A stretch of DNA of 64,000 nucleotides from Streptomyces sp. AC555_RSS877 (GTDB taxonomy: Bacteria; Actinomycetota; Actinomycetes; Streptomycetales; Streptomycetaceae), in the NCBI RefSeq assembly GCF_019049245.1, contig NZ_JAGMUK010000018.1:62001-126000 (forward strand), in the 5' to 3' direction. The notes under the pieces were generated by a model. The model worked only from the letters and a program-made list of their open reading frames with translations, was not told the origin of the DNA and ran no database searches. A program made the translations under genes and the position numbers. Position 1 is the stretch's first letter. The number at the start of each line of letters is the position of its first letter. Shown one piece after another: positions 1 to 8,715 of this stretch.

Positions 1-1786
1 AGTCGTCGTCCGGCATCTCGGCGGCCGGCAGGTGCGGCCGCGCGTGGAAGACGGCCCTGCCGCTCGCGGTCGGGAACCGCAGCCCGCCCTCGTCCACGTA
101 CCGGATGGGGTTGCGCTCGGGCCCGTCCTCCGACGCGGCCGGCCACTGCACGGGCGTCGACCGCAGCCGCTCGTACGTCACCCCGCGCAGGTCCCATCCC
201 GTGACGGGGTTCCAGAAGCGCCGGATCTCCTCGAAGATCTCCTCGGCGCTGTCGTACGAGAACCCCTTCTCGTACCCCATCTCCCGCGCCACGGCCGCGA
301 TCAGCCGCCAGTCCGCCGTCGCCTCGCCGGGCGGGTCGGCGACGGCCGCGGTCAGCGTGAGGCTGCGCTCGCTGTTGACGAAGACGCCCTCGCCCTCGGT
401 CCACATCGCGCCGGGCAGTACGACGTCGGCGTACGCGTTGGTCTCGGTGTCGCCGAAGACGTCCTGGGTGACGACGAACTCGGCGGCCTCCAGGCCCTCG
501 ATGACGGTACGGCGGTTGGCGACCGAGGCGACCGGGTTGGTGCAGATGATCCAGCAGGCCTTGATCTCCCCGTCGGCCATCTTCTGGAACATCTCGACGG
601 TGCCCTTGCCGACCCCGTCCGCCCGGACGGCCCCCGGCGGCAGCTCCCACAGCTCCTCGACGAACGCCCGCTCGTCCGGCACGAGCACCGACCGCTGCCC
701 CGGCAGGCCCGGGCCCATGTAGCCCATCTCACGGCCGCCCATCGCGTTGGGCTGGCCGGTGAGGGAGAAGGGGCCGCTGCCCGGACGGCAGATCGCGCCG
801 GTCGCCAGATGCAGGTTGACCAGGGCGTTCGTGTTCCAGGTGCCGTGCGTGGACTGGTTGAGCCCCATGGTCCAGCAGCTCATCCACTCACCGGCCTCGC
901 CGATCAGCCGCGCGGTCGCGCGCAGGTCGTCCTCGGCGAGCCCGGTGATCTCCGCGACGACGTCCGGCGCGTAGTCGGCCAGGAACCCCTCCATCGCCTC
1001 CCAGCCCTCGGTGTGCGCGGCGATGAAATCGGGGTCGGTGTGCCCGTTCTCGACCAGCAGATGCAGCAGCCCGTTCAGGAGGGCCAGGTCCGTACCCGCC
1101 TTGACCTGCAGAAACAGGTCCGCCTTGGCGGCGGTCGCGGTGCGCCGCGGGTCCACGACGATCAGCTTGGCGCCCGCCTTGACCCGCTCCATCATCCGCA
1201 GGAACAGGATCGGATGGCAGTCGGCCATGTTCGACCCGATGACCAGGAAGACATCCGCGGAGTCGAAGTCGTCGTACGAGCCAGGCGGCCCGTCGGCCCC
1301 CAGCGACAGCTTGTAGCCGGCACCCGCGCTGGCCATGCACAGCCGCGAGTTCGACTCGATCTGGTTGGTCCGCACGAACCCCTTGGCCAGCTTGTTCGCC
1401 AGGTACTGGGCCTCCAGGCTCATCTGCCCGGAGACGTAGAAGGCGACCGCGTCCGGCCCGTGCTCGTCGATGATCGTGCGCAGCTTCCGCGCGGTCTCGG
1501 CGATCGCGTCGGCCACGGGCACCGGCACCGGCTCCTCGCCCCGGTCGTCCCGCACCAGCGCCGTGGTCAGCCGGCCGGGCGCGGCGAGCATCTCGGCGGT
1601 CGTCGCGCCCTTGGTGCACAGCCGCCCCGCGTTCGCCGGGTGCGCCTTGTCACCGGACGCCTTCAGGACCGTACGCCTGCCGTCCGGGCCCATCCCGACG
1701 TCGAGCAGGATGCCGCAGCCCACACCGCAGTACGAGCAGACCGTGCGCACCTGCTGCGTCTGCTGCATGCGTGGGGTCGTCGTCAT
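1..1786 (-). CDS. nasA: Assimilatory nitrate-reductase-type molybdopterin oxidoreductase (5' part, cut by window edge)
   Basis: Only the first 595 codons are inside the window; the C-terminus runs off at base 1. The start is the ATG at 1786. The N-terminus has the [4Fe-4S] ligand pattern C17-x2-C20-x3-C24 and C57, followed by CTKG, as in NarB/NasA and formate dehydrogenase alpha subunits. Further on it has the TGQPNAMGGRE block typical of assimilatory nitrate reductases, which favours nitrate over formate as substrate. Members of this family reduce cytoplasmic nitrate to nitrite with bis-MGD molybdenum and an Fe-S cluster. It is transcribed divergently from the SepF-like gene. A GlnR-like element lies about 24 bp upstream of the start, consistent with nitrogen control. 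A related Mo oxidoreductase of other specificity cannot be excluded without the C-terminus. Confidence 0.8.
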   Translation of the reverse strand, partial: MTTTPRMQQTQQVRTVCSYCGVGCGILLDVGMGPDGRRTVLKASGDKAHPANAGRLCTKGATTAEMLAAPGRLTTALVRDDRGEEPVPVPVADAIAETARKLRTIIDEHGPDAVAFYVSGQMSLEAQYLANKLAKGFVRTNQIESNSRLCMASAGAGYKLSLGADGPPGSYDDFDSADVFLVIGSNMADCHPILFLRMMERVKAGAKLIVVDPRRTATAAKADLFLQVKAGTDLALLNGLLHLLVENGHTDPDFIAAHTEGWEAMEGFLADYAPDVVAEITGLAEDDLRATARLIGEAGEWMSCWTMGLNQSTHGTWNTNALVNLHLATGAICRPGSGPFSLTGQPNAMGGREMGYMGPGLPGQRSVLVPDERAFVEELWELPPGAVRADGVGKGTVEMFQKMADGEIKACWIICTNPVASVANRRTVIEGLEAAEFVVTQDVFGDTETNAYADVVLPGAMWTEGEGVFVNSERSLTLTAAVADPPGEATADWRLIAAVAREMGYEKGFSYDSAEEIFEEIRRFWNPVTGWDLRGVTYERLRSTPVQWPAASEDGPERNPIRYVDEGGLRFPTASGRAVFHARPHLPAAEMPDDD

Positions 1787-1809
1787 GACGACAACCGTAC
1801 GAATTGCCC

Positions 1810-1825
1810 GTTACGCCTATGTGAC
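1810..1825 (-). promoter_or_regulatory. Possible GlnR half-site pair upstream of the nitrate reductase gene
   Basis: On the minus strand the sequence is GTCAC-n6-GTAAC, which approximates the GlnR arrangement gTnAC-n6-GnAAC described for Streptomyces nitrogen genes. It lies 24-39 bp upstream of the start codon. A second half-site pair is not evident, so this is a suggestion only. Confidence 0.35.
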
Positions 1826-1979
1826 ACAACTTGATCACCAGGGGTTACGCCCACTGCACAGGCGTCCCGGAGGCGGTGTGAGGGGGGTCGCGGAGCGTGT
1901 CGCTGTGGGCCGAACGGGTGACCATGCGTAAGAATTACCGGATGCAGACAGCAGTGCGAGCCGAGAACGGAGCATGCCG

Positions 1980-2369
1980 GTGAACAGCCACGATGTCACC
2001 GACGAACAGTGGGAGGGGCTCGCCCAGGTCGTGCCGCTGCGGGGCCGGGACGCCTGGCCCTCCTCGGTCGGTCACCGGGCCATGCCCGAGGCCGTCACCG
2101 AGACCCGGCGCCGCTTCGTGGTGTTGAGGGTCACTGTGTTCGCGGACGCCCGCGAGGTCGCCGAGACGCTGATGGCGGGCATACCCGTCCTCCTCGACCT
2201 CACCGCCGCGGAGACCGACGTCGCCAAACGCATCCTCGACTTCAGCACGGGGGTCGTCTTCGGGCTGGCGAGCGGCATGCACCGCGTCGACCGGAACGTG
2301 TTCCTGCTCACACCCGCCGGCACCGAGGTGACCGGACTGATGGAAGGCGTGGGTGTGCCCGGCACGTGA
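1980..2369 (+). CDS. SepF-like cell-division protein (SflB type)
   Basis: Small cytoplasmic protein of about 129 residues spanning the SepF/DUF552 fold: a strand with FVVLRVTVFADA, then PVLLDLT, RILDFSTGVVFGL and VFLLTP near the C-terminus. SepF proteins polymerise, bind FtsZ and tether it to the membrane. Streptomyces carries one canonical sepF in the division cluster plus shorter stand-alone paralogues (SflA, SflB) that influence septation in aerial hyphae. This gene lacks the long linker and is outside a division cluster, so it fits the paralogue class. GTG at 1980 is preferred because GGAG at 1969-1972 is spaced 7 nt from it; ATG at 1974 is in frame but only 1 nt from that GGAG. It is divergent from the nitrate reductase gene. 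Confidence 0.8.
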   Translation: MNSHDVTDEQWEGLAQVVPLRGRDAWPSSVGHRAMPEAVTETRRRFVVLRVTVFADAREVAETLMAGIPVLLDLTAAETDVAKRILDFSTGVVFGLASGMHRVDRNVFLLTPAGTEVTGLMEGVGVPGT

Positions 2370-2431
2370 GACCGGTCCCCCGATCGTAGGAAGGTCCGCC
2401 GGACGGAACGGTTCGCCTGACGGCGGAGTCC

Positions 2432-2437
2432 TACGGT
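2432..2437 (+). promoter_or_regulatory. Putative -10 element giving a leaderless transcript
   Basis: TACGGT (TAnnnT) lies 6 nt before the ATG at 2444, which itself has no well-placed Shine-Dalgarno sequence. This arrangement is common for leaderless mRNAs in Streptomyces. No clear -35 was seen. Confidence 0.35.
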
Positions 2438-2443
2438 CCGCAC

Positions 2444-3631
2444 ATGACCGTGTCCTGCACGTCCCCCACGTCCGCCTTATCCCCCTCACCGGCGCCGTCC
2501 GGGGACGGCGGAGAGCGCCCGGACCGGCCGTGTGTCACCGAACTGCGCCTGTCCGCCTTCGCCGGGCACCGGCGTGCCGGGTTCCCGCTCGGCCCGCTCA
2601 CCCTGTTCGCCGGGCCCAGCGGCTGCGGCAAGACGACCGCGCTGCGGGCGTACGAGGCACTCGCCCGGCTCGGCGGCGGAGCCGTGGTCGACGAGGTGTT
2701 CCCCGACCCGGCCGCCTGCGTCCCCGACCGCGCCCGGCCCGACGCCCAGCGCCGGCGCGGCTTCCGCATCGGCTGTACGGCCGACGGACCCGAGGGCCCG
2801 GTCCGGCTCGACGTCGCGGTCCAGGCCGAACCCAACCTGCGCATTGTGGGCGAGCGGTTGTCTACGGACGGCCTGGTCCTCCTGCAGACCGCCCTGCGCG
2901 ACCCCTCGCGCCGCACCGTGCAGGCCGCCTGGCACACGGCGGGCTCCGCGCCGGTCACCCGCGCCCCGCTGCCCGACGACCGGCTCGGCACCGCCCTGCT
3001 TCCGCTGCGCGTCGCCGGCAAGACGGACGGGCAACGCCGGGTGCTCGCCGCCGCCGAACAGATGGTCGTCGCCCTGCGCTCGGTCTTCGCCTGCGATCCA
3101 CGCCCCGGCCGGATGCGCGGTCCGGTCCCGACCGGCACCGGGCGGCTGCTCGGCGGCTGCGACAACCTCGCCGACGTGCTCGGGCGCACCCGCGCCGAGT
3201 GCACGCGACGACATGCGCAACTCGTCGCGGCGGTGCGCGCCGGATGCGCCGGCCCCGTCAAAGACCTGTACGCCGAACCGCTCACCGACGGGACCGTGCG
3301 CGCGCTGCTCGACCGGGGCGACGGGATCCGGACGCGGCTCGGGCGGCTGGGCGACGGCGAGTTGAGGTACCTCGCGCTGGCGCTGGTGCTGTTCACCGGA
3401 CCCGGGGTGCTGGAGGTCGACCCGGTCGGCGAGGTACCGGCGGCCCTGCAGACCCTCACCGTGCTCGCCGACAACCTCGACCGGGGCCTCGACCCGCGCC
3501 AGCGGGCCGAACTGCTGCGGCTGGCCGCCCGGATGTGCGACCGCGGGCACATCCGCCTGGTCGGCGCGGTGAGCGACGCGTCCTGGGCCGCCGGTCTGGC
3601 GGGAGTCACGGTGGTACACCTGGAGCCGTGA
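2444..3631 (+). CDS. P-loop ATPase of the AAA/ABC-SMC-like class
   Basis: Protein of 395 residues. After a Ser/Pro-rich N-terminus (1-30) comes a short strand-turn region and a Walker A motif GPSGCGKT at 57-64. A signature-like LGDGELRYLALAL lies at about 300, and a Walker-B-like hydrophobic stretch ending LEVDPVGE at about 320-328. This order (P-loop, signature, B motif) is that of ABC/SMC-type ATPases seen in the AAA_15/AAA_21 groups, many of which belong to defence or DNA-repair pairs. Codon 12 is TTA (2477-2479), so translation probably depends on the bldA tRNA. The stop overlaps the start of the MazG-like gene by 4 bp, so the two are translationally coupled. The exact role is unknown. 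Confidence 0.75.
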   Translation: MTVSCTSPTSALSPSPAPSGDGGERPDRPCVTELRLSAFAGHRRAGFPLGPLTLFAGPSGCGKTTALRAYEALARLGGGAVVDEVFPDPAACVPDRARPDAQRRRGFRIGCTADGPEGPVRLDVAVQAEPNLRIVGERLSTDGLVLLQTALRDPSRRTVQAAWHTAGSAPVTRAPLPDDRLGTALLPLRVAGKTDGQRRVLAAAEQMVVALRSVFACDPRPGRMRGPVPTGTGRLLGGCDNLADVLGRTRAECTRRHAQLVAAVRAGCAGPVKDLYAEPLTDGTVRALLDRGDGIRTRLGRLGDGELRYLALALVLFTGPGVLEVDPVGEVPAALQTLTVLADNLDRGLDPRQRAELLRLAARMCDRGHIRLVGAVSDASWAAGLAGVTVVHLEP

Positions 3632-3954
3632 CCGAACCTCTCGACGTGGCGAAACTGCAGCGCAGGCTGGCCGAGTTCGCCGCCGCCCGCAACTGGCAGC
3701 CGTACCACACCCCCAAGAACCTCGTCGCCGCGCTCAGCGTGGAGGCGTCCGAACTGGTCGAGATCTTCCAGTGGTTGACGCCGGAGGAGTCCGCCCGCGT
3801 CATGGCCGACCCCGAGACCGCGCACCGCGTCACGGACGAGGTGGCCGACGTCCTGGCGTATCTCCTGCAGCTGTGCGAAGTGCTCGGTATCGACCCGCTG
3901 GCGGCGCTGGACGCCAAGATCGACCGGAACGAGCGGAGGTTTCCGGCGCCGTAG
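3628..3954 (+). CDS. MazG-like nucleotide pyrophosphohydrolase
   Basis: A 108-residue all-alpha NTP pyrophosphohydrolase. The metal-binding residues are visible: E39, E42 and E45 in the SVEASELVEIFQW helix, and the DEVAD helix with E71 and D74. These match the EExxE...ExxD pattern of MazG/RS21-C6 proteins, which hydrolyse (d)NTPs or damaged nucleotides to NMP and PPi. The GTG start at 3628 overlaps the TGA of the upstream ATPase, so the pair forms one unit. MazG-like enzymes are often house-cleaning enzymes, but coupling to an SMC-like ATPase also occurs in defence contexts. Which applies here cannot be told from sequence. Confidence 0.85.
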   Translation: MTEPLDVAKLQRRLAEFAAARNWQPYHTPKNLVAALSVEASELVEIFQWLTPEESARVMADPETAHRVTDEVADVLAYLLQLCEVLGIDPLAALDAKIDRNERRFPAP

Positions 3955-4179
3955 TGGCGCTCGCGGGACCAGGCGCGTCCGCGGGAGCAGCCCGCCCGTT
4001 GGGGGAACCGGCGCGTCCGTTATTACTCTCCGGAGTCAGAAATCGAGCCGAAATCGATTCGTTGTCCGAAGATTTCCGCCTTCCTCTGGCTTTTTGTCTC
4101 AGGCGCCCTCACTCTGGGTAGTGAACAAGGGAGTTCGGGCGGACGCGCCGCGCGCGCGTCGGACAGACGGGGGCAGCGC

Positions 4180-4638
4180 ATGGACGCTGTGCGGCTCATC
4201 GTGGCGAGCAGACGCGCCCTGGCGGGAGGCGGTGACCCACCGCACGTCATGGCGGAGGTGTGGCAGGCGCAGGCCCTGGCCCAGGCGATAGGCAGCCGCC
4301 TCGCGGTCGCGGGCCCACCCGAACTGCGGGGTGAGGCGCTGGGGTTGACCGAGCTGGCGGGCAGAGGCTGCGGTGTCCTCGACCGTCCGGACATCGACAT
4401 GGAACATCTCCGTGCCGCCCAGCTCACCGACCTGGGCGACGCCCGCCAGGCGCTCCTCTGCCTCGGCGGCCTGCTCGGCGAGGTGGGCATCGCCCTGGTG
4501 GGCCTCGCCAGCGCGGCGGACGACGAGGGCACGTACTGGCAGTGCATGGAGGCGATCGACGCGGCGGACGAGTCGAGGGACAGGGTCCTGGACATGCTGC
4601 GAAGACTGGCCGACAGGGACGAGGCGTTGCCGGCGTAG
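4180..4638 (+). CDS. Conserved Streptomyces protein of unknown function (DUF6099-like)
   Basis: Predicted 152-residue, mostly alpha-helical, cytoplasmic protein with no signal peptide or membrane segment. The N-terminal MDAVRLIVASRRAL, the following WQAQALAQAIGSRLA and PPELRGEALGLTE resemble small Streptomyces-specific proteins annotated DUF6099; that assignment is from memory. Start ATG 4180 follows a GGGGGCAGCGC stretch that can serve as a ribosome-binding site. A long antisense frame covers the same interval but lacks family features. No function is known. Confidence 0.7.
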   Translation: MDAVRLIVASRRALAGGGDPPHVMAEVWQAQALAQAIGSRLAVAGPPELRGEALGLTELAGRGCGVLDRPDIDMEHLRAAQLTDLGDARQALLCLGGLLGEVGIALVGLASAADDEGTYWQCMEAIDAADESRDRVLDMLRRLADRDEALPA

Positions 4639-4752
4639 GGGTGGTGGAGGCGCGGTCGTGCCGCCCGTCCGCGGGCGGCGCCCCGTAAGCGCCGGGCTGC
4701 GCGACCCACCCCCCACGCCGACCCGCCCGGTCCGCCCGGAAGCGAACGGCCG

Positions 4753-4941
4753 TCAGCCGGTCTCCCCGTCCTCCACCGCTCCGCGCCCCGCGCTCCCGGC
4801 CGACTGCAGGTCCGCGTCCAGCGCCGACAGGTCCGCGTTCAGCGCGGCCATCAGCTCCTCCATCTGCTGGAGCAGCCCCTTCGGCTGCCCGGTGGCGGCA
4901 CCGGCACCCCCGCCCTGATGCGGCACTGTTTCCTCGGACAT
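4753..4941 (-). CDS. Small hypothetical protein, 62 residues
   Basis: The ATG at 4941 is preceded by a perfect AGGAGG (complement of 4947-4952) with 5 nt spacing, which strongly supports translation. The product is acidic and probably helical: a Gly/Ala-rich N-terminus followed by LLQQMEELMAALNADLSALDADL, whose heptad-like leucines suggest a short coiled coil. No family is recognised. It converges with the DUF6099-like gene and is divergent from the oxidoreductase gene. Confidence 0.65.
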   Translation of the reverse strand: MSEETVPHQGGGAGAATGQPKGLLQQMEELMAALNADLSALDADLQSAGSAGRGAVEDGETG

Positions 4942-5174
4942 GACGGCCTCCTAGGCCCAAGGCCCCTCGGGGCCGACGCGGGTGACGGACGACGACGCCC
5001 CGGGGCGACCGTCCGGTGCGGGCGCCGGTCGGTCCGGCTCCGCCGAGCCAACGATCACCGTCGTACCGGGTCACTGGCGAGGTCGCTCCCCGGGTGCGGC
5101 CTCGACGGATTCTCACCCGACCGGGCACGGGTGCGACCCAAGGGACCGATGAGGTTGACCGCGATCGCAGCGTG

Positions 5175-5180
5175 CAGGAT
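5175..5180 (+). promoter_or_regulatory. CAGGAT -10-like element, leaderless start signature
   Basis: CAGGAT is followed by GGAGGC and the ATG at 5187. The same 16-base string, CAGGATGGAGGCATGG, recurs at the arcA start (27045-27060). Either it is a -10 placed for a leaderless transcript or AGGA at 5176-5179 acts as a Shine-Dalgarno sequence. Confidence 0.35.
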
Positions 5181-5186
5181 GGAGGC

Positions 5187-6110
5187 ATGGATCTCCGCAT
5201 CTTCACCGAGCCCCAGCAGGGCGCCACCTACGACACCCTTCTCTCCGTCGCCAAGGCCACCGAAGACCTCGGATTCGACGCGTTCTTCCGCTCCGACCAC
5301 TACATGAAGATGGGCTCCGTGGACGGCCTCCCCGGCCCCACCGACGCCTGGATCACCCTGGCGGGCCTGGCCCGCGAGACGAAGCGCATCCGGCTCGGCA
5401 CGCTGATGACCGCCGGAACGTTCCGGCTGCCCGGCGTGCTCGCCATCCAGGTCGCGCAGGTCGACCAGATGTCCGGCGGCCGCGTCGAACTGGGCCTGGG
5501 CGCGGGCTGGTTCGAGGAGGAGCACGCGGCGTACGGCATCCCGTTCCCGAAGGAGAAGTTCGGGCGACTGGAGGAACAGCTGGAGATCGTCACCGGCCTG
5601 TGGGCGACCGCGATCGGCGAGACCTACGACTTCCACGGCACGTACTACGACCTCACCGACTCGCCCGCGCTCCCCAAGCCCGCCCAGCGCAAGATCCCCG
5701 TGCTCATCGGCGGCCACGGCGCCACCCGGACCCCGCGGCTGGCCGCGCGGTACGCCGACGAGTTCAACATGCCGTTCGGCTCGATCGAGGACAGCGAGCG
5801 CCAGTTCGGCCGGGTGCGTGCCGCCGCCGAGGAGGCGGGCCGCAAGGCGGACGAGATCACCTGCTCCAGCGCCCTCGTGGCCTGCGTCGGCAAGGACGAC
5901 CAGGAGGTCGCCCGCCGGGCCGCCGTCATCGGCCGCGAGGTCGACGAGCTGAAGGCCAACGGCCTGGCCGGCACCCCGTCCGAGGTCGTCGACAGGATCG
6001 GCCGCCATGCCGATGCCGGCTGCGAGCGGATCTACCTCCAGATCCTCGACCTGTCGGACCTGGACCACCTGGAGCTCATCTCCGCGCAGGTGCAGTCGCA
6101 GCTGTCGTAG
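5187..6110 (+). CDS. LLM-class F420-dependent oxidoreductase
   Basis: A 307-residue TIM-barrel flavin/F420 enzyme of the luciferase-like monooxygenase superfamily. The N-terminal MDLRIFTEPQQGATYDTL, FFRSDHYMKMG, RLGTLMTAGTFRLPGVLA, GRVELGLGAGWFEEEH and IPVLIGGHGATRTPRLAARYADEFN blocks are those of Streptomyces F420-dependent LLM proteins, which use reduced F420 or FMN. The open frame extends upstream to 5016, but ATG 5187 is chosen because it aligns with the family N-terminus and sits behind the CAGGATGGAGGC signature. It appears to be a single-gene unit. The substrate is unknown. Confidence 0.85.
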   Translation: MDLRIFTEPQQGATYDTLLSVAKATEDLGFDAFFRSDHYMKMGSVDGLPGPTDAWITLAGLARETKRIRLGTLMTAGTFRLPGVLAIQVAQVDQMSGGRVELGLGAGWFEEEHAAYGIPFPKEKFGRLEEQLEIVTGLWATAIGETYDFHGTYYDLTDSPALPKPAQRKIPVLIGGHGATRTPRLAARYADEFNMPFGSIEDSERQFGRVRAAAEEAGRKADEITCSSALVACVGKDDQEVARRAAVIGREVDELKANGLAGTPSEVVDRIGRHADAGCERIYLQILDLSDLDHLELISAQVQSQLS

Positions 6111-6208
6111 CTGTCGGAGCGCGCCGAAAGGTGACTGTGACAAGCCTGTGGCCGGAACTGTGGCCTCCGCCACAGGTGATGTGATCCGGATGCTGGTGGG
6201 GTGGCCCG

Positions 6209-7117
6209 ATGCGCAGAGCCACCCCCTTACTCCCGGTCCTTGTCGCCGCCCTGCTTCTGGCAGGCTGCGGCTCGGAACGCGCCGGCTCCCCGGGCGGCGG
6301 AGCCGGCCCGACGCCCCGGAGCTCGGTGTCCGATCCGGGGCTGGACGGTGTGCGGGTCACCGGCGTGACCCTTCCGTCCCCCTCGACGCCCGGGATCGTT
6401 GCCGCGTACTCCCCGGTCTCCGCCGCCTACGAAGTGGTCAACGACAGCTCCGAAGCGCTGACGTACACGATCCTGTTCGACTTCACGACGGCCGCCGGCC
6501 AGGTGGTGACCAACACCCGCCAGACCGTGCGGCAGGTCGAGCCGGGCAGAACCGTGCGGGGGACCGTCGACATGCCGCTCCTGACGGGAGGCGGCGGGGA
6601 CATGAAGGTGACGCGGGCGAAGGTCTCCCAGGTCACCAGCGTCCTCGCGGCCGAGGCGCCGGCCGAGCCGGGCAGGTGCCCCTCCTCCGGGATCAATGTC
6701 ACGACCGACGAGGGCGACGCCGCCATGGGGCTGCGTGTCGTGGGGCTGTGGCTGGAGAACTGCGGCACCGCCGACTACCACGTCGAGGGCTATCCGCAGC
6801 TGACCCTCCTCGACGAGGACCGCGAGCCGGTCGACGGCGTCAGCATCCTCCGGGGCAGCGGCGGCATCACCACCGCCGTCACCGGCTCCGACGACCCGCC
6901 CCGGCCCGTGACCCTGAAGCCCGGCGAACGCGCCCGAGCGAGTCTGGTGTGGCGCAACACGACCCAAGGCGGCGTCGCCGTCAACGCTCCCTACGTGAGG
7001 GTCCGGGCGAAGTCCGGCGCCGCACCCGTCACGGTGACCCCTCACCTCGACCTCGGCACCACCGGAAAGCTCGGGGTAAGCCCCTGGCAGGCGGAGGAGC
7101 GCCGACAGCTCCGATAA
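6209..7117 (+). CDS. DUF4232-containing lipoprotein
   Basis: A 302-residue exported lipoprotein. A basic N-terminus and hydrophobic core (8-18) end in the lipobox LLAGC with C20 as the lipidated cysteine, then a Gly/Pro/Ser linker. The C-terminal half (about 155-290) has the DUF4232 pattern: an initial CPSSGINV, GLRVVGLWLENCGTADY, GYPQLTLLD, TLKPGERARASLVWRN and a closing strand. DUF4232 proteins are abundant extracytoplasmic proteins of Streptomyces with unknown role. The middle region looks like an additional beta-sandwich. Codon 7 is TTA (6227-6229), so expression is probably bldA-dependent. Confidence 0.8.
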   Translation: MRRATPLLPVLVAALLLAGCGSERAGSPGGGAGPTPRSSVSDPGLDGVRVTGVTLPSPSTPGIVAAYSPVSAAYEVVNDSSEALTYTILFDFTTAAGQVVTNTRQTVRQVEPGRTVRGTVDMPLLTGGGGDMKVTRAKVSQVTSVLAAEAPAEPGRCPSSGINVTTDEGDAAMGLRVVGLWLENCGTADYHVEGYPQLTLLDEDREPVDGVSILRGSGGITTAVTGSDDPPRPVTLKPGERARASLVWRNTTQGGVAVNAPYVRVRAKSGAAPVTVTPHLDLGTTGKLGVSPWQAEERRQLR

Positions 7118-7170
7118 TCGAAAGCGCCGGTCGGCGGGGCTGTGGGATCGTATGACCGTCGTCCTGCCGC

Positions 7171-7196
7171 GCCCTCAGGATCACCTCCCTGAGGGC
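7171..7196 (+). terminator. Rho-independent-like terminator after the DUF4232 gene
   Basis: A perfect 9-bp stem, GCCCTCAGG with CCTGAGGGC, with an 8-nt loop and followed by TTTC. It lies between the lipoprotein stop (7117) and the Hen1 start (7246) and separates the two units. Confidence 0.65.
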
Positions 7197-7245
7197 TTTC
7201 GCACGTACGACAGCCATCACATCCACCGGCCGGAGAGGCCTCCCC

Positions 7246-8715
7246 GTGTTTCTGACGATCAGCACCACCGGTACTCCCGAACGCCCCGCCACCGACCTCG
7301 GTTTCCTGCTGCACAAGCATCCCGAGAAGGCGCAGGCGTTCTCCACGTCCTACGGCACGGCGCACGTCCTCTACCCCGAGGCGGATGCCGAGCGCTGCAC
7401 TGCGGCGCTGTTGCTGGAGGTCGACGCGGTGGCGCTGGTCAGGCGCGGCAAGGGCAAGGGGCGGGGCGGCGCACCCGACGCGGCACTCGCGCAGTACGTG
7501 AACGACCGCCCGTACGCCGCCTCCTCGCTGCTCGCCGTGGCGCTGAGCGGCGTGTTCTCCAGCGCGATGCGGGGCGTGTGCGGCGCGAGGCCCGAAGCCG
7601 CCGAGGAGACCAGGCCGTTGCGCATCGAGGTGCCCGCGCTTCCGGCCAGGGGCGGCCGGGAACTCGTACGACGTCTCTTCGAACCGCTCGGCTGGGCGGT
7701 GACCGCCGAACCGGTGGCTCTGGACAGCGAGTTCCCGGAGTGGGGCGACTCGCGGTACGTCCGTCTCGTACTGGAGTCGCAGGCGCTGACCCTCGCCGAG
7801 GCGCTGCGTCACCTGTACGTGCTGCTCCCCGTCCTCGACGACGCCAAGCACTACTGGGTGGCCCCCGACGAGGTCGACAAGCTGCTGCGGGCCGGTGAGG
7901 GCTGGCTGCCCGAGCACCCGGAGCAGAAGCTGATCACCAGCCGCTATCTGTCGCGCCGCTGGTCCCTGACCCGGCAGGCGATGGAGCGGCTGGAGCTCGT
8001 GCGGCTGGCCGAAGCCGACGACACGGACGTCGAGGAGATCGACAACGCCGTGGAGGCGGAGGCCGAGACCGAGGAGAAGCCGACCCCGCTCGCCGTGCAG
8101 CGCCGCGACGCGATCGTCGCCGCGCTCCAGGCGTCCGGCGCCGCCCGGGTGCTCGACCTCGGCTGCGGGCAGGGTCAGTTGGTGCAGGCGCTGCTCAGGG
8201 ACCCGCGGTTCACCGAGATCGTCGGCACCGACGTGTCGATGCGGGCACTCACCATCGCCTCCCGGCGGCTGAAGCTGGACCGCATGGGGGAGCGGCAGGC
8301 CTCGCGCGTCCAGCTCTTCCAGAGCTCGCTGGCGTACACCGACAAACGGCTCAAGGGGTACGACGCCGCTGTGCTCAGCGAGGTGATCGAGCACCTCGAC
8401 CTGCCCCGGCTGCCCGCCCTCGAGTACGCGGTGTTCGGGTCGGCCCGTCCGCGCACGGTGCTGGTGACGACCCCGAACGTCGAGTACAACGTCCGCTGGG
8501 AAAGCCTTCCGGCCGGGCACGTCCGGCACGGCGACCACCGCTTCGAGTGGACGCGCGCGGAGTTTCGCCAGTGGGCGGACGCGGTGGCCGAACGGCACGG
8601 CTACGGAGTGGAGTTCGTCCCCGTCGGACCGGACGACCCCGAGGTGGGACCGCCCACGCAGATGGCGGTGTTCACGATGAAGAGCGTGACCGAGAAGGAG
8701 GCGAAGGCGGCATGA
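7246..8715 (+). CDS. hen1: Bacterial Hen1, 3'-terminal RNA ribose 2'-O-methyltransferase
   Basis: A 489-residue protein with the layout of bacterial Hen1. The N-terminal half (1-250) is the bacterial-specific domain that contacts and activates Pnkp ligase; the C-terminal half is a SAM-dependent methyltransferase. The SAM loop VLDLGCGQGQLVQALL is near 301 and the metal-site motif EVIEHL near 378, with a further histidine in RHGDHRFEW. Hen1 methylates the 2'-OH at the 3' end of the 5' fragment of a ribotoxin-cut RNA, so that the Pnkp-repaired RNA resists re-cleavage. The GTG start at 7246 has GAGAGG upstream. The stop overlaps the pnkp ATG (ATGA), the standard operon arrangement. Confidence 0.93.
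   Translation: MFLTISTTGTPERPATDLGFLLHKHPEKAQAFSTSYGTAHVLYPEADAERCTAALLLEVDAVALVRRGKGKGRGGAPDAALAQYVNDRPYAASSLLAVALSGVFSSAMRGVCGARPEAAEETRPLRIEVPALPARGGRELVRRLFEPLGWAVTAEPVALDSEFPEWGDSRYVRLVLESQALTLAEALRHLYVLLPVLDDAKHYWVAPDEVDKLLRAGEGWLPEHPEQKLITSRYLSRRWSLTRQAMERLELVRLAEADDTDVEEIDNAVEAEAETEEKPTPLAVQRRDAIVAALQASGAARVLDLGCGQGQLVQALLRDPRFTEIVGTDVSMRALTIASRRLKLDRMGERQASRVQLFQSSLAYTDKRLKGYDAAVLSEVIEHLDLPRLPALEYAVFGSARPRTVLVTTPNVEYNVRWESLPAGHVRHGDHRFEWTRAEFRQWADAVAERHGYGVEFVPVGPDDPEVGPPTQMAVFTMKSVTEKEAKAA

Noticed and set aside
2431..3825. Long antisense reading frame (464 codons) opposite the ATPase and MazG-like genes
   Set aside because: Typical high-G+C shadow frame: Arg/Ser/Pro-rich, no family motif, no ribosome-binding site, and the plus strand carries clear P-loop and MazG motifs.
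4099..4716. Minus-strand 205-codon frame opposite the DUF6099-like gene
   Set aside because: The plus-strand product has the recognisable conserved protein; the antisense frame does not, and its start has no ribosome-binding site.
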